DNA of 58,284 bases from Lentisphaerota bacterium (GTDB lineage: Bacteria; Verrucomicrobiota; Kiritimatiellia; RFP12; UBA1067). Shown here one piece after another: positions 34,205 through 43,109 of the stretch. The notes under the pieces are model-generated. The model worked only from the letters and a program-made list of their open reading frames with translations. It made no database searches and was not told the origin of the DNA. The translations under genes were made by a program, and so were the position numbers. How positions within the stretch are numbered: the first letter of the stretch is position 1; every line of letters starts with the position of its first letter. The stretch is taken from the NCBI GenBank assembly GCA_015061665.1, contig SUWC01000010.1, positions 1-58,284 on the forward strand. Direction: 5' to 3'.

Positions 34205-37018
34205 ATGAAGAAAGAGGCAGCCTCCTGGAAACTACTTAGGATCTTGACGGCGTCGGCGCTTTTGTGCGTCGTTGTCGGCTTGGCCGTGTGGCTTTCCCAG
34301 TGCGCCGCAAAGCCAGATTCGCCCTCGCGCCGTATGCGCAACGTGCATCCGGTAAGCCTTGCCAACCGAACTATCCAGCCCCCCGCCAAAGGCGTTGCGA
34401 CCGAGCCCAACGCGCTCTCCCCCAGGGGAACCGCCGCGTACGCCGTCCTTTGCGCTACCCCCGTCTCGCAGAAGGTGCGCGACCGCGCTGCCTCGCTCGG
34501 CGCAAAGGTCATCGGCTATCTCCCGCGCAGCGCGCTGCTCGTCGAGGCGACGCCAGGCGTCGTTTCCTCAATGCTGGGGGACGATTTCTTCGACTCCGCA
34601 GTCGCCTATCTGCCGACGGACAAGGTTCGTCAAGGCGTCAAGGCGGGCGACATCACGATTTTCCCCATTTCGGAGATTGACCGCGGGGCAATTGCGGATT
34701 TCATAGAGAGCTGCGGCGACACAGTCGTCAGGACTGGCCCAAGCACCCGGGGCTCGGTCCATGCGACGGTATGCGCAAACACACTAGAAAAGCTTGCCCA
34801 ACGGGGCGACGTGCTTTGGATTGAGCCTACGCCAAAACTCCGCGTGTGCAACGACTACGCGGTGCGCGATACAGGCGTCACCAACGTGTGGTCGAACCTC
34901 GGCTTGACGGGGAGGGGTCAGGTCATTGCGACGGCAGACACGGGGATCGACACAGGGGACTTCGAGACGCTTCATCAGGACTTCGCCAACAGGATTGTGG
35001 CGATAGAGAACATCGGCGGATATACGACGGCGGATTACTGCGGACACGGAACGCATACCGCAGGCACGATAGCAGGCGACGGGGCGATGTCTGACGGACA
35101 GTACAAGGGCGTAGCATACGAGGCCAATCTCTACGTGCAGTCCTGCGGCACGAATGCCGTCAACGACAAAGGGTATATTTTCTTCGAAAACCTGCAGACG
35201 TTTGGAGAGCTGTTTACGAAGGGAATCGCATACGATGCATACATCAACTCCGAAAGCTGGGGCGGAGATTCTGACGCGTGCTACGAAGAGTTTTCCCAGG
35301 AAGTAGACTTGGCGATGTGGTCACATCCGGAGGTGCTGGTCGTAGTCGCTGCAGGAAATGCCGGTTCGGGGCGCGGCTCGATACAGACTCCGGCGCTTGC
35401 AAAGAATGCCATTGCCGTAGGAAACGGATATTCGTCTCGGCAGGGGCGTGGCATTAACCTGCTGGTCACGTCTTCGTCCCGAGGACCGTGTGCAGACGGA
35501 CGAATCAAGCCGGACGTTGTTGCGCCAGGCAACGGGATCATCTCCACCAAGTCATCAATGCGCTCGGCTTCAGAGTACTACACCTCGATGTCCGGTACAT
35601 CCATGGCAACCCCCCACGTGGCAGGCTGCGCCGCGCTTGTCAGGCAGTGGCTTATGGACAAGCCAGAGTTCAAGGACAGGCTTCCGACGGGCGCGCTGAT
35701 CAAGGCCATACTGACGGGCGGAGCAGAGGATATGGCGGGGAACGGTTATACGGAGAACGACCAGGGGTTTGGACGCGTTGTCCTGGACGAAACGCTTGCT
35801 CCGTCGAACAGGTGCGTTAAGGTGTTTGACAGAATTGATTACTACACTGGTTCTCAGTCGCTTTACTATTTCGAGCTGACGAACTCCGCTCCGTTCGACG
35901 TGCAGCTTGCGTGGACGGATTATCCCGCTACTCTTTCGGCGAAGCAGACAATCGTGAACGACCTTGACCTTGTTGTCGAGAACAGGACGACTGGCGAATA
36001 CTGGTACGGCAACGACGTATACGGTGGCGACATGACCAACACAGTCGAGCGCGTCAGGCTCCCCGCTGCCGAGCCGGGCGAGTATTACGTCTATGTCATC
36101 GGTCAGAACGTGCCTTATGATTCCACCAGGGGCGGCTCCGCCGCTCTATACGTCCGCGGCGCTTTTGCCGACGACCAGGAGGCGGAGACGGTTCCTCTGC
36201 GCTTCTACGCATTAGTAGAGACTAAGTATTCCCGCAACGGCAAGAATGCCAGCATAAACTACCAGGGTTCGTCGCCTATTAATTGGGTGCTTCTTGATGA
36301 ATATCATATCGGCAAGGGAGCGTCGGCATCTATGGAAGTGCCCGATGCGATAGACATGCCGGAAGAATTCACCGTTGACACCATGTATTATAAGCGTAGT
36401 AGCTTTTCGCGCACGATCAGTTCATACAAAGAGAACCACACATTGCGCCTTGGCGCGGTCGCGATTACAGAAAACGACGTGGACGTGGTTGAGTCGGATT
36501 ATCTTTTCGATTCACGCGGGCTTATGGTAGATTCCATTTCCATTGATCTTTCAACTGGCAAGGACGTTGTTGGAATATACTACGACATCGAGGAACTAGC
36601 CGGGGGCTCGTCGCTTCCGCGGTGGTGGTACATGCGCAATCTGCGGGCGGCTGAAATCTCAGCGCAGGGAACACAGCCTGCATCCTCTTCCAGTCAGTAC
36701 GCCAGCGACGACGGAGATCCCGACGGCGACGGATTTTCCAATCTTGACGAGTATCGGGAAGGAACGGTTCCGGTCGACGCGATGAACTGTCCGTTCAAGG
36801 TTCTTTCCGTGTCGTCTACGAACATCGTATGGATCGGATCAAAGGCAGCCGATTTCACCGTGGAGTCGACGAGCAAGCTTGGCGCTGACGCGAACTGGAC
36901 GGCTTTGGGTGCGGAGGTCTCGTCCGACGGAGGCGTAACGAACTCCGCCTCGCTGACGCCGGGTCAAGGGGAGTCGTCAGCCCGGTTCTTCCGCGTAAAG
37001 GCCTCCCCGGCGAACTGA
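34205..37018 (+). CDS. Subtilisin-like (S8) serine protease, secreted
   Basis: Asp 'IATADTGIDTGD', His 'YCGHGTHTAGTIAG', Ser 'MSGTSMATPHVAGCAALV'; C-terminal 'DGDPDGDGFSNLDEYREGT'. Confidence 0.9.
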   Translation: MKKEAASWKLLRILTASALLCVVVGLAVWLSQCAAKPDSPSRRMRNVHPVSLANRTIQPPAKGVATEPNALSPRGTAAYAVLCATPVSQKVRDRAASLGAKVIGYLPRSALLVEATPGVVSSMLGDDFFDSAVAYLPTDKVRQGVKAGDITIFPISEIDRGAIADFIESCGDTVVRTGPSTRGSVHATVCANTLEKLAQRGDVLWIEPTPKLRVCNDYAVRDTGVTNVWSNLGLTGRGQVIATADTGIDTGDFETLHQDFANRIVAIENIGGYTTADYCGHGTHTAGTIAGDGAMSDGQYKGVAYEANLYVQSCGTNAVNDKGYIFFENLQTFGELFTKGIAYDAYINSESWGGDSDACYEEFSQEVDLAMWSHPEVLVVVAAGNAGSGRGSIQTPALAKNAIAVGNGYSSRQGRGINLLVTSSSRGPCADGRIKPDVVAPGNGIISTKSSMRSASEYYTSMSGTSMATPHVAGCAALVRQWLMDKPEFKDRLPTGALIKAILTGGAEDMAGNGYTENDQGFGRVVLDETLAPSNRCVKVFDRIDYYTGSQSLYYFELTNSAPFDVQLAWTDYPATLSAKQTIVNDLDLVVENRTTGEYWYGNDVYGGDMTNTVERVRLPAAEPGEYYVYVIGQNVPYDSTRGGSAALYVRGAFADDQEAETVPLRFYALVETKYSRNGKNASINYQGSSPINWVLLDEYHIGKGASASMEVPDAIDMPEEFTVDTMYYKRSSFSRTISSYKENHTLRLGAVAITENDVDVVESDYLFDSRGLMVDSISIDLSTGKDVVGIYYDIEELAGGSSLPRWWYMRNLRAAEISAQGTQPASSSSQYASDDGDPDGDGFSNLDEYREGTVPVDAMNCPFKVLSVSSTNIVWIGSKAADFTVESTSKLGADANWTALGAEVSSDGGVTNSASLTPGQGESSARFFRVKASPAN

Positions 37019-37025
37019 CGTGGCG

Positions 37026-37448
37026 CTAGAACGTGATTCTGCGCGATTCCTCTCCGTCGTCCGCGTGGTGGAAGGAGATTCGCTTTGCATCGGACGGAAT
37101 GAGTGCGCCCGCGCGCTCCGGCCATTCGACTACGAGCATCGCGCCGCGCGCAAGGTAGTCCTCCCAGCCGATCGCAAGGACATCGTCTTCGTTGTGAAGG
37201 CGGTAGAGGTCCATGTGAACGAGAAGCCGTCCGTCGTCCGAGCCGTGCTCCTGGACAATGCAGAACGTCGGCGAGGTGACGCGCCCCCTGAACCCAAGCG
37301 CTGCGGCGAGCCCCTGCGTAAACGTCGTCTTCCCGGCGCCTAGGTCCCCCTCGAGGCACACGACGTCGCCCGGTTTCATCTCCTTCGCGAATTCACGCGC
37401 GAGGGACCACGTCTCCTCTACGGACTTTACATCATAAGAACCCTTCAT
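37026..37448 (-). CDS. tsaE: tRNA threonylcarbamoyladenosine biosynthesis ATPase TsaE
   Basis: 'LEGDLGAGKTTFTQGLAAALG', 'VTSPTFCIVQEH', 'LVHMDLYRL', 'VVEWPERAG'. Confidence 0.9.
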   Translation of the reverse strand: MKGSYDVKSVEETWSLAREFAKEMKPGDVVCLEGDLGAGKTTFTQGLAAALGFRGRVTSPTFCIVQEHGSDDGRLLVHMDLYRLHNEDDVLAIGWEDYLARGAMLVVEWPERAGALIPSDAKRISFHHADDGEESRRITF

Positions 37449-38370
37449 CGTATAGCTCCTTGAAGCTGCGCTTTATGTAGTCGTTCGTGAACGCCGTTGA
37501 ATGCGGCATCGCGATTATGTTTTTGTTCCTCGCGTCCCACAGCGGAGATAGTCCTTCGCCGTCTCCAGCGCGTGGATTCAGCACGGTCGGCTCGTTTTTG
37601 AAGACGTCGAGATATGCGCCTGATAGCTTCCCCGCCAAGATCGCCTTCGCGAGCGCATGTTCGTCAACCGCGTTGCCGCGTCCGATATTGATGACGACGG
37701 CCCCGATGGGGAGTTTTGAGAGCAGGCGCTGGCAGAGGAAATCGTCCGTTCCCGTGTCGCTCGGAAGTGCCATTATGAACCACTTGGCGCTCTTCATTTC
37801 ACTTGGCATTTCCTTGATGTTCGATCGGCTGAAGCCATGGACGTCTACGCCGAGCGCGGTCAGCTTGTCTCCGATGGCGCGGCCGATTTTGCCGTATCCG
37901 GCGATGACGGCCTTCGTTCCCGCGATGGTGAACATCCCCTCGCCGAATCTCTCCCTCGGCCAGATGCCGCGTCCTGCGAGACGCTCGGACTGCACGCGGA
38001 AGAAGCCGCGCGCCCAGGCGAGCATGAAGCCTGCGACGGACTCCGCTATGACCGGACCGTGGAACCCGCCGAAGTGCACCTTCACGCCCTCGGGCGCGTC
38101 CCTCCATGCGACGAGTTCGCGTCCCGCGCCTGGGGTTGCCAGCACCTTCAGCTTGGGCGCGAGCGCAAACCATTCCTTCTTGAAAGACCAGACTATTGCG
38201 TGCGTTGCCCTGGGAAGGCTGCGCAGGAACGAAGCCTCGGTCTTGACGCGCTGCACCCTGCTACCCTCGGGGACAAGCTCTTCCAGAAACTTGATGTCGC
38301 TGTCGTTGGCGCGGAAGCATCTTTCCGGCCACTCGAGCCATACGAGGCAGTTGATTGGTTCTCTTGTCAT
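37432..38370 (-). CDS. D-2-hydroxyacid dehydrogenase family protein
   Basis: 'AVIAGYGKIGRAIGDKLTALGVDVHGFSR', 'INIGRGNAVDEHAL', 'AYLDVFKNEP'. Confidence 0.8.
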   Translation of the reverse strand: MTREPINCLVWLEWPERCFRANDSDIKFLEELVPEGSRVQRVKTEASFLRSLPRATHAIVWSFKKEWFALAPKLKVLATPGAGRELVAWRDAPEGVKVHFGGFHGPVIAESVAGFMLAWARGFFRVQSERLAGRGIWPRERFGEGMFTIAGTKAVIAGYGKIGRAIGDKLTALGVDVHGFSRSNIKEMPSEMKSAKWFIMALPSDTGTDDFLCQRLLSKLPIGAVVINIGRGNAVDEHALAKAILAGKLSGAYLDVFKNEPTVLNPRAGDGEGLSPLWDARNKNIIAMPHSTAFTNDYIKRSFKELYDEGFL

Positions 38371-39641
38371 TATTCGGCCTTCTGCTCCTGGTAGATGGCG
38401 AACGCGGGGAGTCCCATGACGTCTTCAAAGCCTGGGAGCTTGCGGAGCTCGCGCATGTCCTCCGCCTGGAGCTTGATTACGGTGAAGTCCTTGAGCGCGT
38501 CCTTTACGCTCGCGTCGGTGAAGACGAACTTTTCCATCGCCGTGCAGTTCTTGCACCAGGTCGCCCAGCAGTCGACGAGAACCGGACGCTTCGCCGAGGC
38601 GAGCGCGTCGGCGAACGTCGAAGGCGTGGCGGCGATAACCCCGTTCGCGTTTTCGCTTTGCGCGGACTTGGTTCCCGCGAAGCCGCGGTATGCGAGAAAT
38701 CCGTACCATGCGGCAAGTCCGAGGACGACAAGTCCGAATATCTTGTTTACCGTCTTCATCCATGCGCCGGGCTTGGGCAGAACCTGCATTCCCGCGCCTG
38801 CGAACGGCCATGGAAGCGCCATGCCGAGCCCAAGGACGAACGGAAGGGCGAGCGCGATGTGGTTGCCCTGGGCGGAGAGGTCTGCGGTAAGAAGCAGCAC
38901 TGCGATTAGAATCGGCGCGACGCACGCTCCGGCAAGTATCGCGCTTACCGCGCCCATGACGAAGGCGAAGAGCCCTGGAAGCATCGTCGCGCGCTTCGCG
39001 GCAAAAGTGCCGCGCCCGCGCGAGAGGTCGATTGCGAATACCTCCATCAGCGCCAGCGCGAGGAGGACGAAAAGAACGGCGACTGCGGAGTTGAACCACG
39101 GGTTGGACTGTATCTCGCCGAACGCCATGCCGCCTGCGGCGGCGAGGATCCCGAGCGTTCCGTATGCGAGCGCGATGCCGAGCCCGTAGAGCGCGCCGCG
39201 TGTCGCGGACTTCCCGATGACCATCAGGTTGATCGGCACCATCGGCAGAACGCACGGCGTCAGGTTCATCGCGAGTCCGCCGAAGAACGCGAGGATGACG
39301 ACGATCCACCACGACTTCCCAGCCAGAGGAGACTCCTTGCCGCCGCCTGCTGATGCCTCGCCATTTATGAATGCGAGAAACTCGGGGACTTTCATGTATC
39401 CTTGCGCAATCCTTCCCTCTTCCCTCATCCCTCTTCCCTCATCCCCTATCCCTCTTCCCTCTTCCCCCTCCACCTTCACTGCGTCTGGCGGGAGCATCAT
39501 GCACACTTGGTCAGTGCATATCGTCTTCACTCCGCCGATTTCGTGTACTTCGCCTTCGATGCGCTGTCCGTCGATTATGTAGACGTCGGCGCAGAGTGCG
39601 GACGCGAGGAGCATGGCGGCTGTTGCGATGATATGCTTCAT
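38370..39641 (-). CDS. DsbD-like thiol:disulfide interchange protein (CcdA-like TM domain + thioredoxin domain)
   Basis: 'GGLAMNLTPCVLPMVPINLMVIG', multiple TM helices, 'PVLVDCWATWCKNCTAMEKFVF'. Confidence 0.88.
   Translation of the reverse strand: MKHIIATAAMLLASALCADVYIIDGQRIEGEVHEIGGVKTICTDQVCMMLPPDAVKVEGEEGRGIGDEGRGMREEGRIAQGYMKVPEFLAFINGEASAGGGKESPLAGKSWWIVVILAFFGGLAMNLTPCVLPMVPINLMVIGKSATRGALYGLGIALAYGTLGILAAAGGMAFGEIQSNPWFNSAVAVLFVLLALALMEVFAIDLSRGRGTFAAKRATMLPGLFAFVMGAVSAILAGACVAPILIAVLLLTADLSAQGNHIALALPFVLGLGMALPWPFAGAGMQVLPKPGAWMKTVNKIFGLVVLGLAAWYGFLAYRGFAGTKSAQSENANGVIAATPSTFADALASAKRPVLVDCWATWCKNCTAMEKFVFTDASVKDALKDFTVIKLQAEDMRELRKLPGFEDVMGLPAFAIYQEQKAE
39413..39468 (-). repeat. 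Heptanucleotide array (8 units) within dsbD-like CDS
   Basis: + strand TTCCCTC TTCCCTC ATCCCTC TTCCCTC ATCCCCT ATCCCTC TTCCCTC TTCCCCC; G-rich on coding strand. Confidence 0.9.
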
Positions 39642-40465
39642 GACATCTTCTCCAGTTCTCGTATTACTTCGTTGAAAAAGTCTTCGGGCGTCGAAGCGCC
39701 GCTTGTGACGCCGAGCCTGTCTATGGCCGACAGGTCCAGCGCGCGCACTTCGTCAAGCGTCCCCGCCCTGAACGTGCGGCAGCGTGCGACTTCGCAGAGG
39801 CGGCGGGTATTGGATGAATTTGCGCTGCCAAGGACAAGCACTGCGTCGCCGTCGAACGACTTGACGGCGTCCTGGCGCTCCTTCGTGGCGTTGCATACTT
39901 CGGCCATCGTCTCGACGTCGTATCGCATCCTCAGCTTTTCTACCGAAAAAGCGACGTCGTCCGCGTTCATCGTCGTCTGCGATACGACCCCGATCTTAGC
40001 GCCGTCGGGAAAGGATACGGACTGTGCGTCTGCGGTGCACTGGCACATTCCGCCAAGCGACTCGATCTCCCCGACGATTCCCCTGGCCTCGGCGTGGCCG
40101 GAATGCCCGAGGACTACGACAGGGAGGCCTCTTTGCACGAAGTCGCGTGCGGCTTTGTGGACGCGGGTGACAAACGGACACGTCGCGTCGACTATTTCAA
40201 GGCCGTGCTGTACGGCGAGTTCCCTGACCTTGGGGCTTACGCCGTGGGCGGAGAAAAGGACAGTCGCGCCAGGGGGGATTTCCGCAATGTCCTCGACGAA
40301 GACGAAGCCCTTGGCGCGGAGTCCCTCGACGACTATCTGGTTGTGGACGAGTTCATGGAGGCAGTAGACCGCGCCGTTCGAGCGACCGGCCAGCGAGAGA
40401 GCTTTCTTCAGCGCGGCGGTAACGCCTGCGCAGAATCCGTGAGGATGAAGCACCTCGACAGTCAT
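39638..40465 (-). CDS. ispH: 4-hydroxy-3-methylbut-2-enyl diphosphate reductase
   Basis: 'HPHGFCAGVTAALKKAL', 'HELVHNQIVVEGLRAKG', 'DATCPFVTRVHKAA', 'VTSGASTPEDFFNEVI'. Confidence 0.92.
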   Translation of the reverse strand: MTVEVLHPHGFCAGVTAALKKALSLAGRSNGAVYCLHELVHNQIVVEGLRAKGFVFVEDIAEIPPGATVLFSAHGVSPKVRELAVQHGLEIVDATCPFVTRVHKAARDFVQRGLPVVVLGHSGHAEARGIVGEIESLGGMCQCTADAQSVSFPDGAKIGVVSQTTMNADDVAFSVEKLRMRYDVETMAEVCNATKERQDAVKSFDGDAVLVLGSANSSNTRRLCEVARCRTFRAGTLDEVRALDLSAIDRLGVTSGASTPEDFFNEVIRELEKMS

Positions 40466-40469
40466 TCCG

Positions 40470-41279
40470 TCATTCCTTGGCCTTGGCCTCGTCCCATAGC
40501 TCGTCCATCTCGGCGAGCGTCATGTCCTTGAGGTTGCGCCCTGCGGACTTGGCGGACTCCTCGACGTGCCTGAAGCGACGTGCGAATCGGGAGGTCGTCA
40601 GCTCGGCGGCGCTTTCAGCGTCCACGCCGAGGTGCCTTGCGAGGTTGCAGACCGCGAAGACAAGGTCGCCGAGCTCCTCCTTGACTCGCGTCGCGTCGGC
40701 TGGCGCTATCTTCGAGCCGTCGCCGCCGACTTTGTCGATCTCGGCGCGAAGCTCGGCGATCTCCTCGTTGATCTTCTCCCAGGGGCCTTCGGCGTCCTTC
40801 CAGTCGAATCCGACGCGTGCGGCCTTTTCCTGCGTGCGCTGGGCCTTTAGAAGGGCGGGAAGGGTGCTTGGCACGCCGTCGAGCGCGCTGTGGCGCTTTT
40901 CCTTCTTGTGCTCGAGCTGCTTGATCTGCTCCCAGTTGCGCAGCACAGTCGCCGGGTCGTCGGCCTTGACGTCGCCGAAGACGTGCGGATGGCGGTGGAC
41001 GAGCTTGTCTGAAATGGCGTTCGCCACGTCGTCGAAGGAGAAGCGTCCCTCCTGCTCCGCCATGACGCTCTGGAACATGATCTGGAGAAGCACGTCGCCA
41101 AGCTCCTCGACGTAGTTCGCCTTCTCCTCCGGATGGTCCATGGCGGAGAGAAGCTCGTACGTTTCCTCGAGGAGGCATGGCTTGAGCGACTCGAGCGTCT
41201 GGACGCGATCCCACGGGCAGCCCCGCTCGGGATCGCGCAGACGCGTCATGATCGAATGCAGTCTTTCGATTCCTGTCAT
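40470..41279 (-). CDS. mazG: Nucleoside triphosphate pyrophosphohydrolase MazG
   Basis: 'LRDPERGCPWDRVQTLESLKPCLLEETYELLSAMD', 'EELGDVLLQIMFQSVMAEQEGRF'. Confidence 0.92.
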   Translation of the reverse strand: MTGIERLHSIMTRLRDPERGCPWDRVQTLESLKPCLLEETYELLSAMDHPEEKANYVEELGDVLLQIMFQSVMAEQEGRFSFDDVANAISDKLVHRHPHVFGDVKADDPATVLRNWEQIKQLEHKKEKRHSALDGVPSTLPALLKAQRTQEKAARVGFDWKDAEGPWEKINEEIAELRAEIDKVGGDGSKIAPADATRVKEELGDLVFAVCNLARHLGVDAESAAELTTSRFARRFRHVEESAKSAGRNLKDMTLAEMDELWDEAKAKE

Positions 41280-41280
41280 C

Positions 41281-42513
41281 TTACTTGGAGCTCGCGCGCT
41301 TCTTGCGGGGGAAGGGCTGTCCGATCTCGGCCAGCATGCTCTTGAACCCGGCCTTGTGGATGTTGAAGGGCTTGCCTCCTTTGATGCGCGGGAACTCGCA
41401 CGCGCGCAGCTCGCCGCGCTTGTTCTCGTCCTGTCCGATCACGCCCGAGACGCCCGAGAGGGCGCACTCGACGGCCTTCTTCGCGCAGCTCTCGATGAGC
41501 TTGAGATCCTTGCGGTTGGGCGCGGCCGCGCGGGCGAAGTAGCCCGACTTGAATACCTGCACCTTTTCCGCGCCGAGCAGCTCGCCGAAGCGCTTGCCGA
41601 TGTACTGTCCGACGTTGACCTTGTCGAGCCTGGGGTGGCCGAACGCGTCGACGGGAACTTCCTCGCCCCTGGCCTTCATCTCCTTGATGATGTCCGAGAC
41701 GCCGGCGCCTTCGGAGACGAAGATGTTGACGGAGTCGTTCTTGTCCATGACGGCGCGCAGGCGCTTGGCCTCTTCCTCGAAATCGACGACCGCCTCTGGC
41801 ACGTAGACCGCGTGGACCTCCTGGCGTTCGCGCGTGAGCTTGAACTCGGGGAGGAACTGGGTGCGCGAGAGCATCTTGCGGTAGCACTCGGCGGTCATGT
41901 AGGTTAGCCAGCCGCAGTTGCGCCCCATGACCTCGTGGATCGTGAGCGCGCGCGGGTTGGCGCTGTTTTCCTTTACGACGTTCATGAAGAACTTGGCGCC
42001 TTCCTCGGCCGCGGTCCATGCGCCGAGCGACTGCTTGATGGGATAGACGTCGTTGTCGATCGTCTTGGGGAGCCCGACGACGATGAGGGGGTAGTTGTTC
42101 TTGGCGAGGTACTCGGCGAGGTCGGCGGCAGTCGTGTTCGTGTCGTCTCCGCCGATGGTGTGAAGGACATCTACGCCGTCCTTGACGAGCTGGTCGGCTG
42201 CGACCTTGAGGGGGTCTTCGCCTTCCTTGACGAGCCCGCGCTTGACGCAGTCCTTGACGTTCGTGAGCTTGACGCGGCTGTTTCCGATCGGGGAGCCGCC
42301 GTGCTTCGTGAGGACGAGGGCGTTCTTGCGGACTTCAGGCGTGACCTTGATCGAGTCGCCCTTGAGGAGTCCCATATAGCCGTTGATGTAGCCGATCATC
42401 TCGACTTTCGGAGCGACGCGGTTGTATTCGTCGATGAGGAAGCCGATGGAGCTTGAGAGGCATGGTGCGAGACCGCCTGCCGTGAGGAACGCGACTTTTT
42501 TGACCTGTTTCAT
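41281..42513 (-). CDS. pfp: Pyrophosphate-dependent 6-phosphofructokinase
   Basis: 'TAGGLAPCLSSSIGFLIDEY', 'TIGGDDTNTTAADLAEYL', 'GLPKTIDNDVYPIKQSLG', 'VMGRNCGWLTYMTAE'. Confidence 0.85.
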   Translation of the reverse strand: MKQVKKVAFLTAGGLAPCLSSSIGFLIDEYNRVAPKVEMIGYINGYMGLLKGDSIKVTPEVRKNALVLTKHGGSPIGNSRVKLTNVKDCVKRGLVKEGEDPLKVAADQLVKDGVDVLHTIGGDDTNTTAADLAEYLAKNNYPLIVVGLPKTIDNDVYPIKQSLGAWTAAEEGAKFFMNVVKENSANPRALTIHEVMGRNCGWLTYMTAECYRKMLSRTQFLPEFKLTRERQEVHAVYVPEAVVDFEEEAKRLRAVMDKNDSVNIFVSEGAGVSDIIKEMKARGEEVPVDAFGHPRLDKVNVGQYIGKRFGELLGAEKVQVFKSGYFARAAAPNRKDLKLIESCAKKAVECALSGVSGVIGQDENKRGELRACEFPRIKGGKPFNIHKAGFKSMLAEIGQPFPRKKRASSK

Positions 42514-42556
42514 TTTTAGTTGTATTGTGTTTGGGGTGTGTTCGAAAACTGCCGTG

Positions 42557-43027
42557 TCACATTGCGTTGATTGCGCTGAGGACGTTTGCCGTCTCGATGG
42601 CGGCCTGCATGGCGGCGAAGCCCTTGTTGCCCTGCTTGGTCCCGCAGCGCTCGACCGCCTGCTCGAGGTTTTCGGCCGTCACGACGCCGTCCGTCACGGG
42701 GATCCCGGAGGCGAGCGAGATTTCGGAGAACGCGCGCGCGGTCGTCTGGTTGATGAGGTCCGCGTGGGCGGTCGCGCCCTGCACGACCGCGCCGAGGCAG
42801 ACGATGGCGTCGACTTCGCCCCTGCTGGCGAGCTTCTTCGCGACGACGGGAAGCTCGTATGCCCCCGGGACGCGCACGAGCAGAAGGTCGTCGGAACTTC
42901 CGCCCAGGCGCGTGAAGGCGTCCGCAGCGCCCTTGACGAGCTGCTCGGTAAGGAAGCTGTTGAATCTGCTGACGACGATGGCCGCCCTAAGACCTTTCGC
43001 AAGAAGATCGCCATTGATTTCATTCAT
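42557..43027 (-). CDS. ribH: 6,7-dimethyl-8-ribityllumazine synthase
   Basis: 'VVSRFNSFLTEQLVKGA', 'RVPGAYELPVVAKKLA', 'DAIVCLGAVVQGATAH', 'GIPVTDGVVTAENLEQA'; promoter TGATACAAT (minus, 43074-43082). Confidence 0.92.
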   Translation of the reverse strand: MNEINGDLLAKGLRAAIVVSRFNSFLTEQLVKGAADAFTRLGGSSDDLLLVRVPGAYELPVVAKKLASRGEVDAIVCLGAVVQGATAHADLINQTTARAFSEISLASGIPVTDGVVTAENLEQAVERCGTKQGNKGFAAMQAAIETANVLSAINAM

Positions 43028-43109
43028 CTTGATTCTCTCCGTTCTAGCCTTTTTCAGGCCAATTTTGCCGTAAATTGTATCATAAATAGGCCGTTTCGGT
43101 CAAATTTTG

